64,000 bases of DNA from Pricia antarctica (GTDB lineage: Bacteria > Bacteroidota > Bacteroidia > Flavobacteriales > Flavobacteriaceae), in the NCBI RefSeq assembly GCF_900101815.1, contig NZ_FNAO01000001.1:124001-188000 (forward strand), read 5' to 3'. Positions within the stretch are counted from its first letter, which is position 1, and each line of letters starts with the position of its first letter. This document shows positions 27,454 through 35,893 of this stretch, piece by piece. The notes beneath the pieces are model-generated. The model searched no databases and had not been told where the DNA came from. It saw only the letters and a program-made list of their open reading frames with translations. The position numbers and the translations under genes were made by a program.

Positions 27454-29835
27454 TCATTCCGTGCGTAAACTTTTCACAGGGTTCGCCAATGAAGCCTTCA
27501 CCGCATGAAAGCTAACGGTCAATAGGGCAATCAACAGAGCTGAACCTCCGGCCAACGCAAACATCCACCATTGGATTTCTATGCGATAAGCGAAATCTTC
27601 CAACCAGTAATGCATGCCGAACCAAGCGATCGGGATTGCGATCAAAAAGGCAATGCCGACCAGCTTTAAAAAATCTTTTGATAATAGATTAACGACCCCG
27701 CCAACCGTCGAGCCCAGCACTTTGCGGATACCGATTTCCCGCTTACGCTGTAAGGTGCTGTAAGCGGCAAGGCCTAATAATCCTAAACAACTGATCAAAA
27801 TAGCCAAAGCGGCAAAATTTAGAAAGAGATTTCCGAAGCGCTCTTCGGTACGGTACTGCCTATCGAAAAATTCATCCAAAAAGTAATAATCGAAAGGTTG
27901 ATCGGGCAGTATGGTCTGCCATGTATCTTGAATCGATGCAACGGTTTGCGTACTATTTTCAGGGCTTATCTTGACCGCCATAAGATTGGTGTTGTTCGGT
28001 TCAATACGAACTGTCATCGGCTTGATATTCTGCTGCAGAGACTTAAAATGAAAATTCCTTACCACACCGATAATCTGGCCCTGACGGCCCCACTGGTCGA
28101 ATTTGGCCCCTAAGGCATCCTCGGGAGAACTGTAGCCCAAAAGCTGTACGGTCTTTTCGTTCAAGACCATTGCTTCGGTGGAATCTGTGACAAAATCCCT
28201 TGAAAAACCTCTTCCGGCTACCATCTTCAAGCCCAACTGATTCATATAATCGTAATCAACAAAATAGGCGTCGAGATTGGCGACCTGCATGTCTCCGTTC
28301 TTGTTCTCGATTTCGGAATAGGCTCCGCTATTCTCGCCCCCGGGAACTGCAGAACCCAGACTAGTAGATACGACGCCCGGCAAATTATCAAGGGCAAGCT
28401 TTAGGGAAGTTTGGGATGGTGAGACGTTAGTCTGCAAAATCAGCGTCTGCTCCTTGTTGAAACCCAATTCTTGGCTGCGCATGAATTGCATCTGGTCATA
28501 GATTACGATCGTACCAATGATGAGCGCGATCGAAATGGTAAACTGCGCGATGACCAATCCCTTTCGCAGCAGCGTACCCTGAGTACCTGTCGAAAAACTT
28601 CCTTTTAGTACACGTACCGGTCTGAAGGAAGATAGAACGAAAGCAGGATACATTCCGGCCAAGGCTCCGATTCCTAAAGAAATCAGCAGCAATATTCCTA
28701 TATATCCGGGATTGGAAAAAATACCGTCGCTCACCGTCTTACCTGCCAAATCATTGAAAAGAGGTAAGAAAAGTGCCGTGAGAATCGTGGCCATTACAAA
28801 GGCGACGAGACAAATAATCACCGACTCGCCGATAAATTGGAAGCCCAGTTGTCTTCTTTCCGCTCCGATTACTTTGCGGATACCCACTTCCTTGGCCCGC
28901 TCAACGGAACGCGCCGTGGTCAGGTTAATGAAGTTGATACAGGCAATCAATAGGATAAATACTGCGACAATCGAAAAAATATAGACATTCGACATGCTTC
29001 CGTCACCGTTTCCGCCTCTTTCAGAATGCAGATAAACATCCTTGAACGGCTCAAGGTACAGCGTGACGAACATTTGCGATTCCCTCTGGTTGTCCCCGGT
29101 ATTACGTTCAATGAACTCTGGGAATTTGGACTCTAAAACTTGGTAATCGGTGTTCGGATTAACGAGTATATAGGCAGAAGGGTTATAACCACCCCATTGC
29201 TCATCGCTTTCCGGACTCAAACTTTGGGTAAAAGTCGCCATCGACAACACCATATCTCCCTGAATATGGGAATTTTCAGGAATATCTTCCATTACGCCTG
29301 TAACCCGTACGGGAAAAGCGTTGTCACTAACGAGCAGGGTTTTTCCGATGGGGTTCTGCGTACCAAAGTATTTGGTTGCCGAGGTTTCCGATAGCACCAT
29401 GGTATACGGCTCTACAAGCACATTGGCGGCATTACCCTGTACCAGTTTAAAGTCAAAAATTTCAAAAAACGCCGAATCGGCCGCGATAGTCCTAGCTTCC
29501 TTGTACTTAATATCATCCTTACGCACCACCCCTTCCAAATTCATAATTCGCACTGCCGCTTCAATTTCCCCAAACTGACTTTCAAGGTTCTTCGCTACCG
29601 CCCATGCCGGTTTATCGGCCTCGATAGTTTCCGAAGGCGTCTTAATGTCCGCCACTACCCTATAAATGTTATCGCCCTTGCTGTGAAAACCGTCATAGCT
29701 CAGCTCGAATACCACATAAAGCAATATCAGGAAACCAGCGGCCATACCGATGGCGAGGCCCATAATGTTCAGAAAAGAGAAGCCCCTGTGCCTCCAAAGG
29801 TTCCGTAGTGCTATTTTTAAATAGTTTCTAAACAT
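27454..29835 (-). CDS. ABC permease 7, duplicated FtsX/MacB type
   Basis: The protein has 793 residues from MFRNYLKIALRN. An upstream in-frame ATG would add 22 residues unlike any sister and is rejected. Coupling motifs are EVGIRKVIGA and EIGIRKVLGS. The C-terminus is NPVKSLRTE. It is the first permease after the ATPase at 30039, separated by 203 bp that contain a repeat. In unit 1 it is the permease closest to the ATPase, adaptor and TolC-like genes, and so the most likely core partner of a tripartite MacAB-TolC-like pump. Confidence 0.92.
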   Translation of the reverse strand: MFRNYLKIALRNLWRHRGFSFLNIMGLAIGMAAGFLILLYVVFELSYDGFHSKGDNIYRVVADIKTPSETIEADKPAWAVAKNLESQFGEIEAAVRIMNLEGVVRKDDIKYKEARTIAADSAFFEIFDFKLVQGNAANVLVEPYTMVLSETSATKYFGTQNPIGKTLLVSDNAFPVRVTGVMEDIPENSHIQGDMVLSMATFTQSLSPESDEQWGGYNPSAYILVNPNTDYQVLESKFPEFIERNTGDNQRESQMFVTLYLEPFKDVYLHSERGGNGDGSMSNVYIFSIVAVFILLIACINFINLTTARSVERAKEVGIRKVIGAERRQLGFQFIGESVIICLVAFVMATILTALFLPLFNDLAGKTVSDGIFSNPGYIGILLLISLGIGALAGMYPAFVLSSFRPVRVLKGSFSTGTQGTLLRKGLVIAQFTISIALIIGTIVIYDQMQFMRSQELGFNKEQTLILQTNVSPSQTSLKLALDNLPGVVSTSLGSAVPGGENSGAYSEIENKNGDMQVANLDAYFVDYDYMNQLGLKMVAGRGFSRDFVTDSTEAMVLNEKTVQLLGYSSPEDALGAKFDQWGRQGQIIGVVRNFHFKSLQQNIKPMTVRIEPNNTNLMAVKISPENSTQTVASIQDTWQTILPDQPFDYYFLDEFFDRQYRTEERFGNLFLNFAALAILISCLGLLGLAAYSTLQRKREIGIRKVLGSTVGGVVNLLSKDFLKLVGIAFLIAIPIAWFGMHYWLEDFAYRIEIQWWMFALAGGSALLIALLTVSFHAVKASLANPVKSLRTE

Positions 29836-29902
29836 GGTTGACGTTTTTAATTTGATAATGAATGGAGTTCTGCATGAATCGATGAAGAACTTGCTTCCCA
29901 TT

Positions 29903-29990
29903 TTAAACCTATCAGGTTTCCGTTTGTCGCCGAAACTTCGACTACTTTGGATGGCTATCGTTGATTACTCGATAGGCCTGACAGGTCTGC
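29903..29990. repeat. Palindromic repeat remnant between ATPase and permease 7
   Basis: It contains AAACCTATCAGGTTT and, 60 bp on, GATAGGCCTGACAGGTC, an inverted-repeat pair of the same AACCT…AGGTT character as the repeats at 12226 and 21520. It has no coding potential. Confidence 0.4.
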
Positions 29991-30038
29991 CCTTGAGGCT
30001 GAACTAAATTCAGTATGAATTGATGAATAAACCCCCTG

Positions 30039-30734
30039 TTAAACCCGTGCCTCCATAGCCCGATTATGGCTCTCGGTAACAATCTGCCCATCGAACAGAT
30101 TGACCACCCGGTGGGCAAAATGCGAATCATGGTCGGAATGCGTAACCATTACGATAGTGGTGCCCTCTTGGTTCAATTCGGTGAGCAGGTTCATGACTTC
30201 GAGTCCGTTTTTGGAGTCTAGGTTACCTGTGGGCTCATCCGCAAGGATCAGTTTGGGGTTCGTAACGACGGCCCTTGCAATGGCCACACGTTGTTGCTGT
30301 CCACCCGATAGTTGATGCGGAAAATGCCTTTCGCGATGTGCGATTTTCATTCGCTCCAACACTTTCATGACCTTTTCGCGGCGGCTGGTCTTGTTTTCTT
30401 TGAGGTAAATCAAAGGCAGCTCGACGTTTTCGAAAACGGTCAACTCGTCGATCAGGTTAAAGCTCTGAAAAACGAAACCCAAATTGCCTTTCCGAAGCTG
30501 GGTGCGCTGGCTTTCTTTGAGTCCGGCTACTTCATTTCCGGCGAAGTTGTAACTACCCTCGGTGGGGTTGTCGAGCATGCCGATGATGTTCAGCAACGTG
30601 GATTTACCGCAACCGGAGGGGCCCATAATCCCGACGAATTCACCGTCCTCAACTTTGAGGTTGACCTTGTTTAGGGCTAGGGTTTCGACCTCTTCTGTAC
30701 GGAAGCTCTTTTTTAGGTTTTGGATGTGTATCAT
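30039..30734 (-). CDS. ABC transporter ATPase, MacB/LolD type (unit 1)
   Basis: The protein has 231 residues. Walker A is GPSGCGKST (38-46), the signature is [14 protein letters not shown], and Walker B is LILADEP followed by TGNLDSK; the H-loop lies in MVTHSDHD. It is canonical where the 8945 ATPase has a variant signature. It lies between the adaptor gene (271 bp upstream, repeat-filled) and permease 7, the order expected for an adaptor-ATPase-permease efflux set. With seven permeases and two ATPases in the island, this subunit may serve several permeases. Confidence 0.94.
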   Translation of the reverse strand: MIHIQNLKKSFRTEEVETLALNKVNLKVEDGEFVGIMGPSGCGKSTLLNIIGMLDNPTEGSYNFAGNEVAGLKESQRTQLRKGNLGFVFQSFNLIDELTVFENVELPLIYLKENKTSRREKVMKVLERMKIAHRERHFPHQLSGGQQQRVAIARAVVTNPKLILADEPTGNLDSKNGLEVMNLLTELNQEGTTIVMVTHSDHDSHFAHRVVNLFDGQIVTESHNRAMEARV

Positions 30735-30803
30735 AGTTTTAATTGTTTAATTCCGTTGATTATTTGTCATTTTCTTAATTTCGGCAGAAAGGTTGTTATT
30801 CAG

Positions 30804-30840
30804 TCGTCATTGCAAGCGAAGCGAAGCAATCTGTTGACTT
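30804..30840. repeat. R1 repeat, left arm only
   Basis: CGTCATTGCAAGCGAAGCG followed by AAGCAATCTGTTGA is a close match to the left arm of the R1 unit. No right arm follows, so it is a truncated copy in the ATPase-adaptor gap. Confidence 0.6.
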
Positions 30841-30884
30841 TTTCTATACATCTTATAAAATATCTGTTGCTTTGACTTCCCGTT

Positions 30885-30990
30885 CTAGACCTAAAAGGAT
30901 CGCTCGTGCCTCACTCATACCTTGCAGGTCAACCAGCCGCGGTCATACCTTTAAGTTCTCTATCGAAAGGCATCTCGACCGTGCTTGATA
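30885..30990. repeat. R2 repeat copy between adaptor and ATPase genes
   Basis: It contains GACCTAAAAGGATCGCTCGT then the exact core CTCATACCTTGCAGGTCA (30914-30931), followed by CATCTCGACCGTGCTTGATA, which looks like a further dispersed-repeat fragment. Confidence 0.55.
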
Positions 30991-31005
30991 TGACATCCTT
31001 ATGGT

Positions 31006-32256
31006 TTACTTCAAAACTATTTTCTCCGCCTCCCCGAACGAATCATAATTACTCGTAATCACCTTCTCCCCGGCCTGCAAGCCTTCCAAAACTTCGTAAT
31101 ATCGGGAATTCTGCTTTCCTATTCGGATGTTTCGCTTTAGGGCTTCCTCGCCATCAGGGCCGACGACGAATATCCATTGACCGCCAGTGCTTTGAAAGAA
31201 GCTGCCTTTAGGGAGTAATAGGGCATCGCTCGATTCGCCCAATTGCAATTTAATGTTGTAGCTCTGTCCGGTGCGGATGGTCACAGGCCTGTTATCCGTA
31301 AAGACGAGATCGACCTTGAACTTGCCGTTGCGCACTTCAGGATATACCTTTCGCAAGCGCAGTGGATACTCTTCCCCGTTACGATCTAGAACAGCGGTCA
31401 GGTCACGGACAACCCTGTCGATATAATGTTCATCGATGGTCGCCTCGATTTTGTAATCGGTAAGTACATTGATCTGGCCGATACGTTCGCCCTGTGCGAT
31501 GCTCTGACCAATCTCGGCATCCAAGAAGCCAAGCTGGCCGTCGGCCGGAGCACGAACGTTCAAGTGGTCTAAACGTTGGTAGACCATACCGAGAGTTTTT
31601 TGCATACGGTTCAAGTCGGTTTCCAAGACCGGCAGGGAAGTTTCCCTCAGTTCGTCATCGTTGTCTGTCTGCACTTTTACGATTTCATATTGTTTTTGCG
31701 ATAGCTCATAATTTTCTTTAGACAGTTGATACGCTTCCTTAGAAATCAGTTCATCTTTATATAAGGCTTGATTTTGTTCAAAATTCCGTTTCAACTTTTG
31801 TAATTCCGTACTGGCAGTTGCCAATGCTTTCCGACCTTCCACTTGACGGGAATCAAAGGTCAGTTTAGTGGAACGCAGGTCGTTTTGCTTTAAGGCCAGG
31901 CTACTCTCGCTCTGCAGAATCTGTTCATATAAGCTGATATTCTCCAATTTTAGGATGATATCCCCCTTTTTGACCATGGCACCTTCTTCAATGAGCTTTT
32001 CCTCGACTCGCCCGCCCTCATAGGCATCCATATAAATGGTAGCGATCGGAGCCACATTGCCGTTGATGGTGATGTAATCGTCGAACTTGCCCTGGGTGAC
32101 CTCCGCCACCGAAAGTTTGTCCTTTTCCGTGCGGAAAGTCGATACCGAACTGGCAAATATCAGTTGATACCCCGCAAAAAGTATGAGTAGGCCCAAGGCA
32201 ATGTAGCCGTAGTGTTTTGGGCGGAGTCCTTTTTTCTTTTCTAGTTTTATATCCAT
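31006..32256 (-). CDS. Periplasmic adaptor (HlyD/MacA-type membrane fusion protein)
   Basis: The protein has 416 residues. A single N-terminal membrane anchor spans ~17-35. A biotinyl-lipoyl half-motif (GGRVEEKLIEEGAMVKKGD, ~75-95) is followed by a long coiled-coil hairpin (~105-210), the second lipoyl half (NVRAPADGQLGFLDAEIGQ), then beta-barrel and membrane-proximal domains. These proteins bridge an inner-membrane transporter to a TolC channel. It lies between the TolC-like gene and the ATPase, so a MacA-like role in a tripartite assembly is the natural reading. Gaps of 157 and 271 bp on either side are filled with repeats. Confidence 0.92.
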   Translation of the reverse strand: MDIKLEKKKGLRPKHYGYIALGLLILFAGYQLIFASSVSTFRTEKDKLSVAEVTQGKFDDYITINGNVAPIATIYMDAYEGGRVEEKLIEEGAMVKKGDIILKLENISLYEQILQSESSLALKQNDLRSTKLTFDSRQVEGRKALATASTELQKLKRNFEQNQALYKDELISKEAYQLSKENYELSQKQYEIVKVQTDNDDELRETSLPVLETDLNRMQKTLGMVYQRLDHLNVRAPADGQLGFLDAEIGQSIAQGERIGQINVLTDYKIEATIDEHYIDRVVRDLTAVLDRNGEEYPLRLRKVYPEVRNGKFKVDLVFTDNRPVTIRTGQSYNIKLQLGESSDALLLPKGSFFQSTGGQWIFVVGPDGEEALKRNIRIGKQNSRYYEVLEGLQAGEKVITSNYDSFGEAEKIVLK

Positions 32257-32289
32257 TTTTTAAATTTCTTTACTTATTTTTTTTAATTC

Positions 32290-32400
32290 CTGACGCATTA
32301 CGAGCGCAGCGAAGTAATCTGTTGAACATTCTGCGAAACTCAACCATCCCAGCGAAACAATCCTTTCAACATTCTGCAAAGCTTCAACAATTTGCCGTGC
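32290..32400. repeat. R1-type repeat between tolC-like and adaptor genes
   Basis: The left part CGCATTACGAGCGCAGCG then AAGTAATCTGTTGAAC matches the R1 left arm. A degenerate second unit (AGCGAAACAATCCTTTCAAC) and a possible right arm (TTTGCCGTGCTTCGCCCG) follow. CAACATTCTGC-like words occur twice. Confidence 0.55.
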
Positions 32401-32413
32401 TTCGCCCGCCAAA

Positions 32414-33760
32414 TCACTCTATGTCAAAAACCGGTAGCCCCCGATAAAAGTCCAATGTACTTTTATTAATCTCCGAACTTAAGCGTACCTGCAAGTTCTC
32501 ATTTTGGGCACTGGCAAAAAGGTTTTTAGCCTGAAAAAGTTCCAAGGCGTTGATCAGTCCTTTTTCGTATCGTTTTTGGGCGATGGTAAAGGCCAGTTCT
32601 TGGGCTTCCATCTTTTGGGTACTTTGTTCGTACTCTACGACCAGTGAATTATAGTCCTGCACCAAAGTCTGAACTGTTTGATAAAGCTGCTGCTTTTGTA
32701 TATCCAAATTATTCTGGGCCCTTAATCGCGCGATTTTCTGCTGTTTTATTTTTGAACGTCCCGACCACCCGTTGCTGATGGGAACATTTAAGCTTAGGCC
32801 TACAAACCGGAACGTATTATCACGAAACTGATCGCTAAAAGGTACCGTCTCGCCCAAACTATCCCTAGTAGTTTCATAAAAACCGGTTCCGTAGCCTCCG
32901 AAAAGGGATATGGAAGGGAAAAGCTCGCCCCTGGCCGCCGCCACTTGCTTTTGCGCGGCATCCGCCCGAAGTTCTTGCGCCTTGACGATAGGCATAAAAT
33001 TTTTGGCTTCAGTGAAAATCGAATCCGACTGTACTTCGGAAATATTGGTATCGTCCTTCACTTCGGCCATTTCGGGCTGTATGGTTATGGATTTGGCATC
33101 CTCAAGGTTCATTTCTTGAATTAGTTTTAATTGTGCGGCGACCAGTTGATTTTTGCTTTGGGTCAGGTTCAATTTATCGGTTAGTAACAAGGATTCGGCC
33201 TCATAAAGGTCGGCCCCAGCCTTCAGGCCCAGTTCTATCTGTCGCTTCACCAAGTCGTAGTTCGATTGAGAAACTGCCAATTGTTCTTTGGATATGGCTA
33301 CCAATCCCTCAAAAAATTCGATGTTATAAAAGGCCTGCATCACCCGAAACGCAAGTAAATATTTTTCTTGTAGCGTCTCTTCCTGGGTGGCCTTGTACAA
33401 AAATTTCGTCGCCTTGATCGTATTCAGCTTTTGAAAGCCGCGAAACAAATCAACGTTGGCATTCAAGTTGTAATTATTGGAGAAAAAATCGGTAGTAATA
33501 ATGCTGTTGTCATTGGGGTCGATCGAACGCCCGAAACGAATGTTATATTCGGAATAGGCATTGACGCTTGGCAATAGGTCCCTGACGGACTGCCGATACG
33601 ATTCCCGATCAGATTGGGTCGTATATTTGAAATCGTTCAACTGAAGATTGTGTTCCAAGGCATAGGCCACGCATTCGTCCAAGGTCCATTTTTCTTGGGC
33701 CTGGACCCGCATCGATAGTGCGATTATAAAAAGTATTGCTATTTTAAAAGTTGGATTCAT
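32414..33760 (-). CDS. TolC-family outer-membrane efflux channel
   Basis: The protein has 448 residues. The signal peptide ends near VQAQ (~22). Two outer-membrane efflux repeats (PF02321 type) follow, each with long amphipathic helices (~90-230 and ~270-430) that build the periplasmic tunnel, and beta segments such as SLFGGYGTGF and VGLSLNVPISN in between. It is the first gene of unit 1 and lies 14 bp downstream of the predicted start site of the best sigma-54-like promoter in the window. It is divergent from the NtrC-type regulator. It is the outer-membrane exit for the adaptor/ATPase/permease set. Confidence 0.92.
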   Translation of the reverse strand: MNPTFKIAILFIIALSMRVQAQEKWTLDECVAYALEHNLQLNDFKYTTQSDRESYRQSVRDLLPSVNAYSEYNIRFGRSIDPNDNSIITTDFFSNNYNLNANVDLFRGFQKLNTIKATKFLYKATQEETLQEKYLLAFRVMQAFYNIEFFEGLVAISKEQLAVSQSNYDLVKRQIELGLKAGADLYEAESLLLTDKLNLTQSKNQLVAAQLKLIQEMNLEDAKSITIQPEMAEVKDDTNISEVQSDSIFTEAKNFMPIVKAQELRADAAQKQVAAARGELFPSISLFGGYGTGFYETTRDSLGETVPFSDQFRDNTFRFVGLSLNVPISNGWSGRSKIKQQKIARLRAQNNLDIQKQQLYQTVQTLVQDYNSLVVEYEQSTQKMEAQELAFTIAQKRYEKGLINALELFQAKNLFASAQNENLQVRLSSEINKSTLDFYRGLPVFDIE

Positions 33761-33785
33761 AGTTTATAGGTATGCCAAAAAAGAA

Positions 33786-33800
33786 GCGATTCGCGTGCCA
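33786..33800 (-). promoter_or_regulatory. Sigma-54-like promoter of unit 1
   Basis: On the minus strand TGGCACGCGAATCGC matches the RpoN consensus TGGCACG-N4-TTGC at all but one defined position. The predicted start is ~12 bp downstream, near 33774, so the tolC-like mRNA would have a leader of only ~14 bases. Confidence 0.75.
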
Positions 33801-33863
33801 AAAATACAAATCATTGATTTTAAGTATTTTACGTTTAGTTTTATATATGGGATGGCATTGAAG

Positions 33864-33902
33864 TGTAAAATAAATGTACACTTGTTGTCAAATATGTTGA
33901 CA
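33864..33902. promoter_or_regulatory. Tandem 17-bp palindromes (predicted enhancer pair), unit 1
   Basis: TGTAAAATAAATGTACA (33864-33880) and TGTCAAATATGTTGACA (33886-33902) start 22 bp apart and lie 64 bp from the promoter's TGG. The second is a perfect 6+6 inverted repeat. The pair lies between the tolC-like gene and the regulator gene, so it could also serve autoregulation. Confidence 0.72.
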
Positions 33903-33942
33903 GATTTGGATGTGGAACGATTTTGATATTGTAGTTTTAGAA

Positions 33943-34035
33943 CGTCATTGCGAGCGTAGCGCAGCAATCTGCTGAGCCTAAAACGCTGGAGGCTCAACAT
34001 ATGGCCACGTCGCTAAAGCGCTCCTCGCAATGACG
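33943..34035. repeat. Complete R1 palindromic repeat unit
   Basis: A 93-bp unit is bounded by perfect 12-bp inverted ends, CGTCATTGCGAG and CTCGCAATGACG. Inside are AGCAATCTGCTGAGCC on the left and GGCTCAAC with GTCGCTAAAGCGCTC on the right, so the arms pair over much of their length. It encodes no protein and resembles a miniature inverted-repeat or REP-like element. It ends 21 bp before the regulator ATG and must be transcribed into its leader or overlap its promoter. Confidence 0.75.
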
Positions 34036-34056
34036 GCTGTTAATAAACTTTAATTG

Positions 34057-35418
34057 ATGCTGGATGCAAAATTATTAGTAATCGACGACAACAAAAGTGT
34101 GTTGAGCGCTTTGGAGATTCTCTTGCAGTTCGAATACCAGACGGTCAAGACGATTTCAAATCCGAATCAGATATCCTCTTTTCCCGATTTGGATACCTAC
34201 GATATCGTGATGCTGGACATGAATTTTTCCGCGGGGGTGAACACCGGAAATGAAGGGATTTTTTGGCTTCGGGAAATCCGTAAAAAAGCGCCCCAAATCT
34301 CGGTGATTATGATGACCGCCTACGGTGCCATAGACTTGGCCGTAAAAGCCCTGAAAGAAGGTGCAGCGGATTTTGTGCTTAAACCTTGGAACAACGACAA
34401 ACTGCTGGCCACAGTGAAATCGGCCTACGAACTACGCAAATCACAAAAGGAAGTTTCCCTGCTCAAAGCCCAAGAGAGCAATCTTAAACAGGTCATCAAC
34501 CAGAGCAACAACCACATCATCGGGAGTTCGGAAGCACTAAAAGAGGTTTTAAAACTCACCGCCAAGGTGGCGAAAACGGAGGTCAATGTGCTGGTAACGG
34601 GCGAAAACGGCACTGGAAAAGAGCTTATCGCCCGTGAACTCCATAAACTATCCGGGCGAAGCAACGAGGTGTTTATTTCCGTGGATATGGGTTCCATCTC
34701 CGAAAATCTGTTCGAAAGCGAACTTTTCGGCCACACCAAAGGTTCGTTTACGGACGCAAAGGAAGACCGCGCCGGTAAATTTGAAGCGGCGAACGGAGGT
34801 ACCTTGTTCTTGGATGAAATCGGGAACCTTTCTCTTCAAGCCCAAGCCAAATTGTTATCGGCCATACAGAACAAAACCATCGTTCGCGTTGGATCGAACA
34901 AACCGATTCCCGTAAACATCCGTTTGGTTTGCGCCACCAACGAAAATCTGGATAAAATGGTGAAGGACGGACTTTTTAGGGAAGATTTGCTCTACCGCAT
35001 CAACACCATCCGCATTGAAGTGCCTCCGCTTCGTGAACGAGAAGACGATATTCTGGTGTTGGCGGATTTCTACCTTAAAAAATTCGCCGCAAAATATGCC
35101 AAACCAGGCTTACGCATCAACCAACCGGCACAAGAAAGACTGATGGCCTATGCCTGGCCTGGAAACATCCGCGAACTTTTGCATACCTTGGAGCGAGCCG
35201 TAATACTATCCGAAGGTAACCTACTACAGCCAGAGGATTTTCTTTTAAATGCAAAATCGACAACTTCCGCAACAAACGGTCCGGAAACCTTGGAAGAAAT
35301 GGAACTGTTGATGATAACTAAAGCCTTGGATCAAAATGAGGGGAATTATAGTGCGGCAGCCGAGCAACTGGGGATTTCGAGGCAGACACTTTATAATAAG
35401 CTTAAAAAGAAAAAGTAA
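34057..35418 (+). CDS. NtrC-family sigma-54-dependent response regulator
   Basis: The protein has 453 residues from the ATG at 34057 (a TTG one codon earlier is less likely). The receiver domain is residues 1-120, with acidic pair D10/D11, phosphoacceptor D54 and a K near 109. The AAA+ domain has Walker A GENGTGKE (182-189), Walker B LFLDE (D253) and the R-finger region LFREDLLYR. The sigma-54-contacting loop reads GSFTDA (229-234) instead of GAFTGA; the essential Thr is kept. A Fis-type helix-turn-helix (NYSAAAEQLGISRQTLYNKL) closes the protein. It starts the operon with DUF2834 and the kinase, and is the obvious candidate to bind the six TGT-N11-ACA palindromes. Confidence 0.93.
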   Translation: MLDAKLLVIDDNKSVLSALEILLQFEYQTVKTISNPNQISSFPDLDTYDIVMLDMNFSAGVNTGNEGIFWLREIRKKAPQISVIMMTAYGAIDLAVKALKEGAADFVLKPWNNDKLLATVKSAYELRKSQKEVSLLKAQESNLKQVINQSNNHIIGSSEALKEVLKLTAKVAKTEVNVLVTGENGTGKELIARELHKLSGRSNEVFISVDMGSISENLFESELFGHTKGSFTDAKEDRAGKFEAANGGTLFLDEIGNLSLQAQAKLLSAIQNKTIVRVGSNKPIPVNIRLVCATNENLDKMVKDGLFREDLLYRINTIRIEVPPLREREDDILVLADFYLKKFAAKYAKPGLRINQPAQERLMAYAWPGNIRELLHTLERAVILSEGNLLQPEDFLLNAKSTTSATNGPETLEEMELLMITKALDQNEGNYSAAAEQLGISRQTLYNKLKKKK

Positions 35419-35534
35419 GCCCTTGGAGATGAATTGGACTATCTTAGGCTGTTTGCGAGAAGGATAAATGAATCTTTGGTAAGCATGATGAGATAAAACA
35501 AAAAGAAGAATAAAGTCATAAGCCATAAATCCAG

Positions 35535-35885
35535 ATGAAATTCAAATATATCTATTTAGCAATATCAGTTTTAGGAATTTGTTATACGTGGTATTACAAT
35601 ATTCAATGGTTTCAAACAGTAGAAAATCCCACATTTACAAATTTTTTGAATGATGCACAGGCTAATTTTGCGGGCAAATCTCTTGGAGCGGATCTATCAG
35701 TGGTCGTAATAACTTTCTTTGTATTTATGATTTCAGAAAGCCTAAGACTTAAAATCAAATTTTGGTGGCTTTTAATTCCCCTGACGTTTCTAATTGCAAT
35801 TGCATTTACGTTTCCGTTGTTTTTATATATGCGGGAAAACCGATTGGAAAAGATACAGAACGAAGCTGCTAATACTATAGTTTAA
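35535..35885 (+). CDS. DUF2834 family membrane protein
   Basis: The protein has 116 residues with three hydrophobic segments (~5-22, ~54-68, ~76-98). Family marks are GADLSVVVITFFVFMISES in the middle and TFPLFLYMRENR near the end, matching the DUF2834 pattern of small three-helix proteins without known function. It lies 116 bp after the regulator and 8 bp before the kinase, so it is cotranscribed with the kinase. The gene is visibly more AT-rich than both neighbours, which suggests it was inserted between them. A role as sensor accessory is possible but unproven. Confidence 0.82.
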   Translation: MKFKYIYLAISVLGICYTWYYNIQWFQTVENPTFTNFLNDAQANFAGKSLGADLSVVVITFFVFMISESLRLKIKFWWLLIPLTFLIAIAFTFPLFLYMRENRLEKIQNEAANTIV

Positions 35886-35893
35886 ACCGAATA

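Noticed and set aside
12226-34035. CRISPR array or integron from the many intergenic repeats
   Set aside because: Repeats are dispersed, palindromic and of irregular spacing, with no regular spacers, cas genes or integrase.
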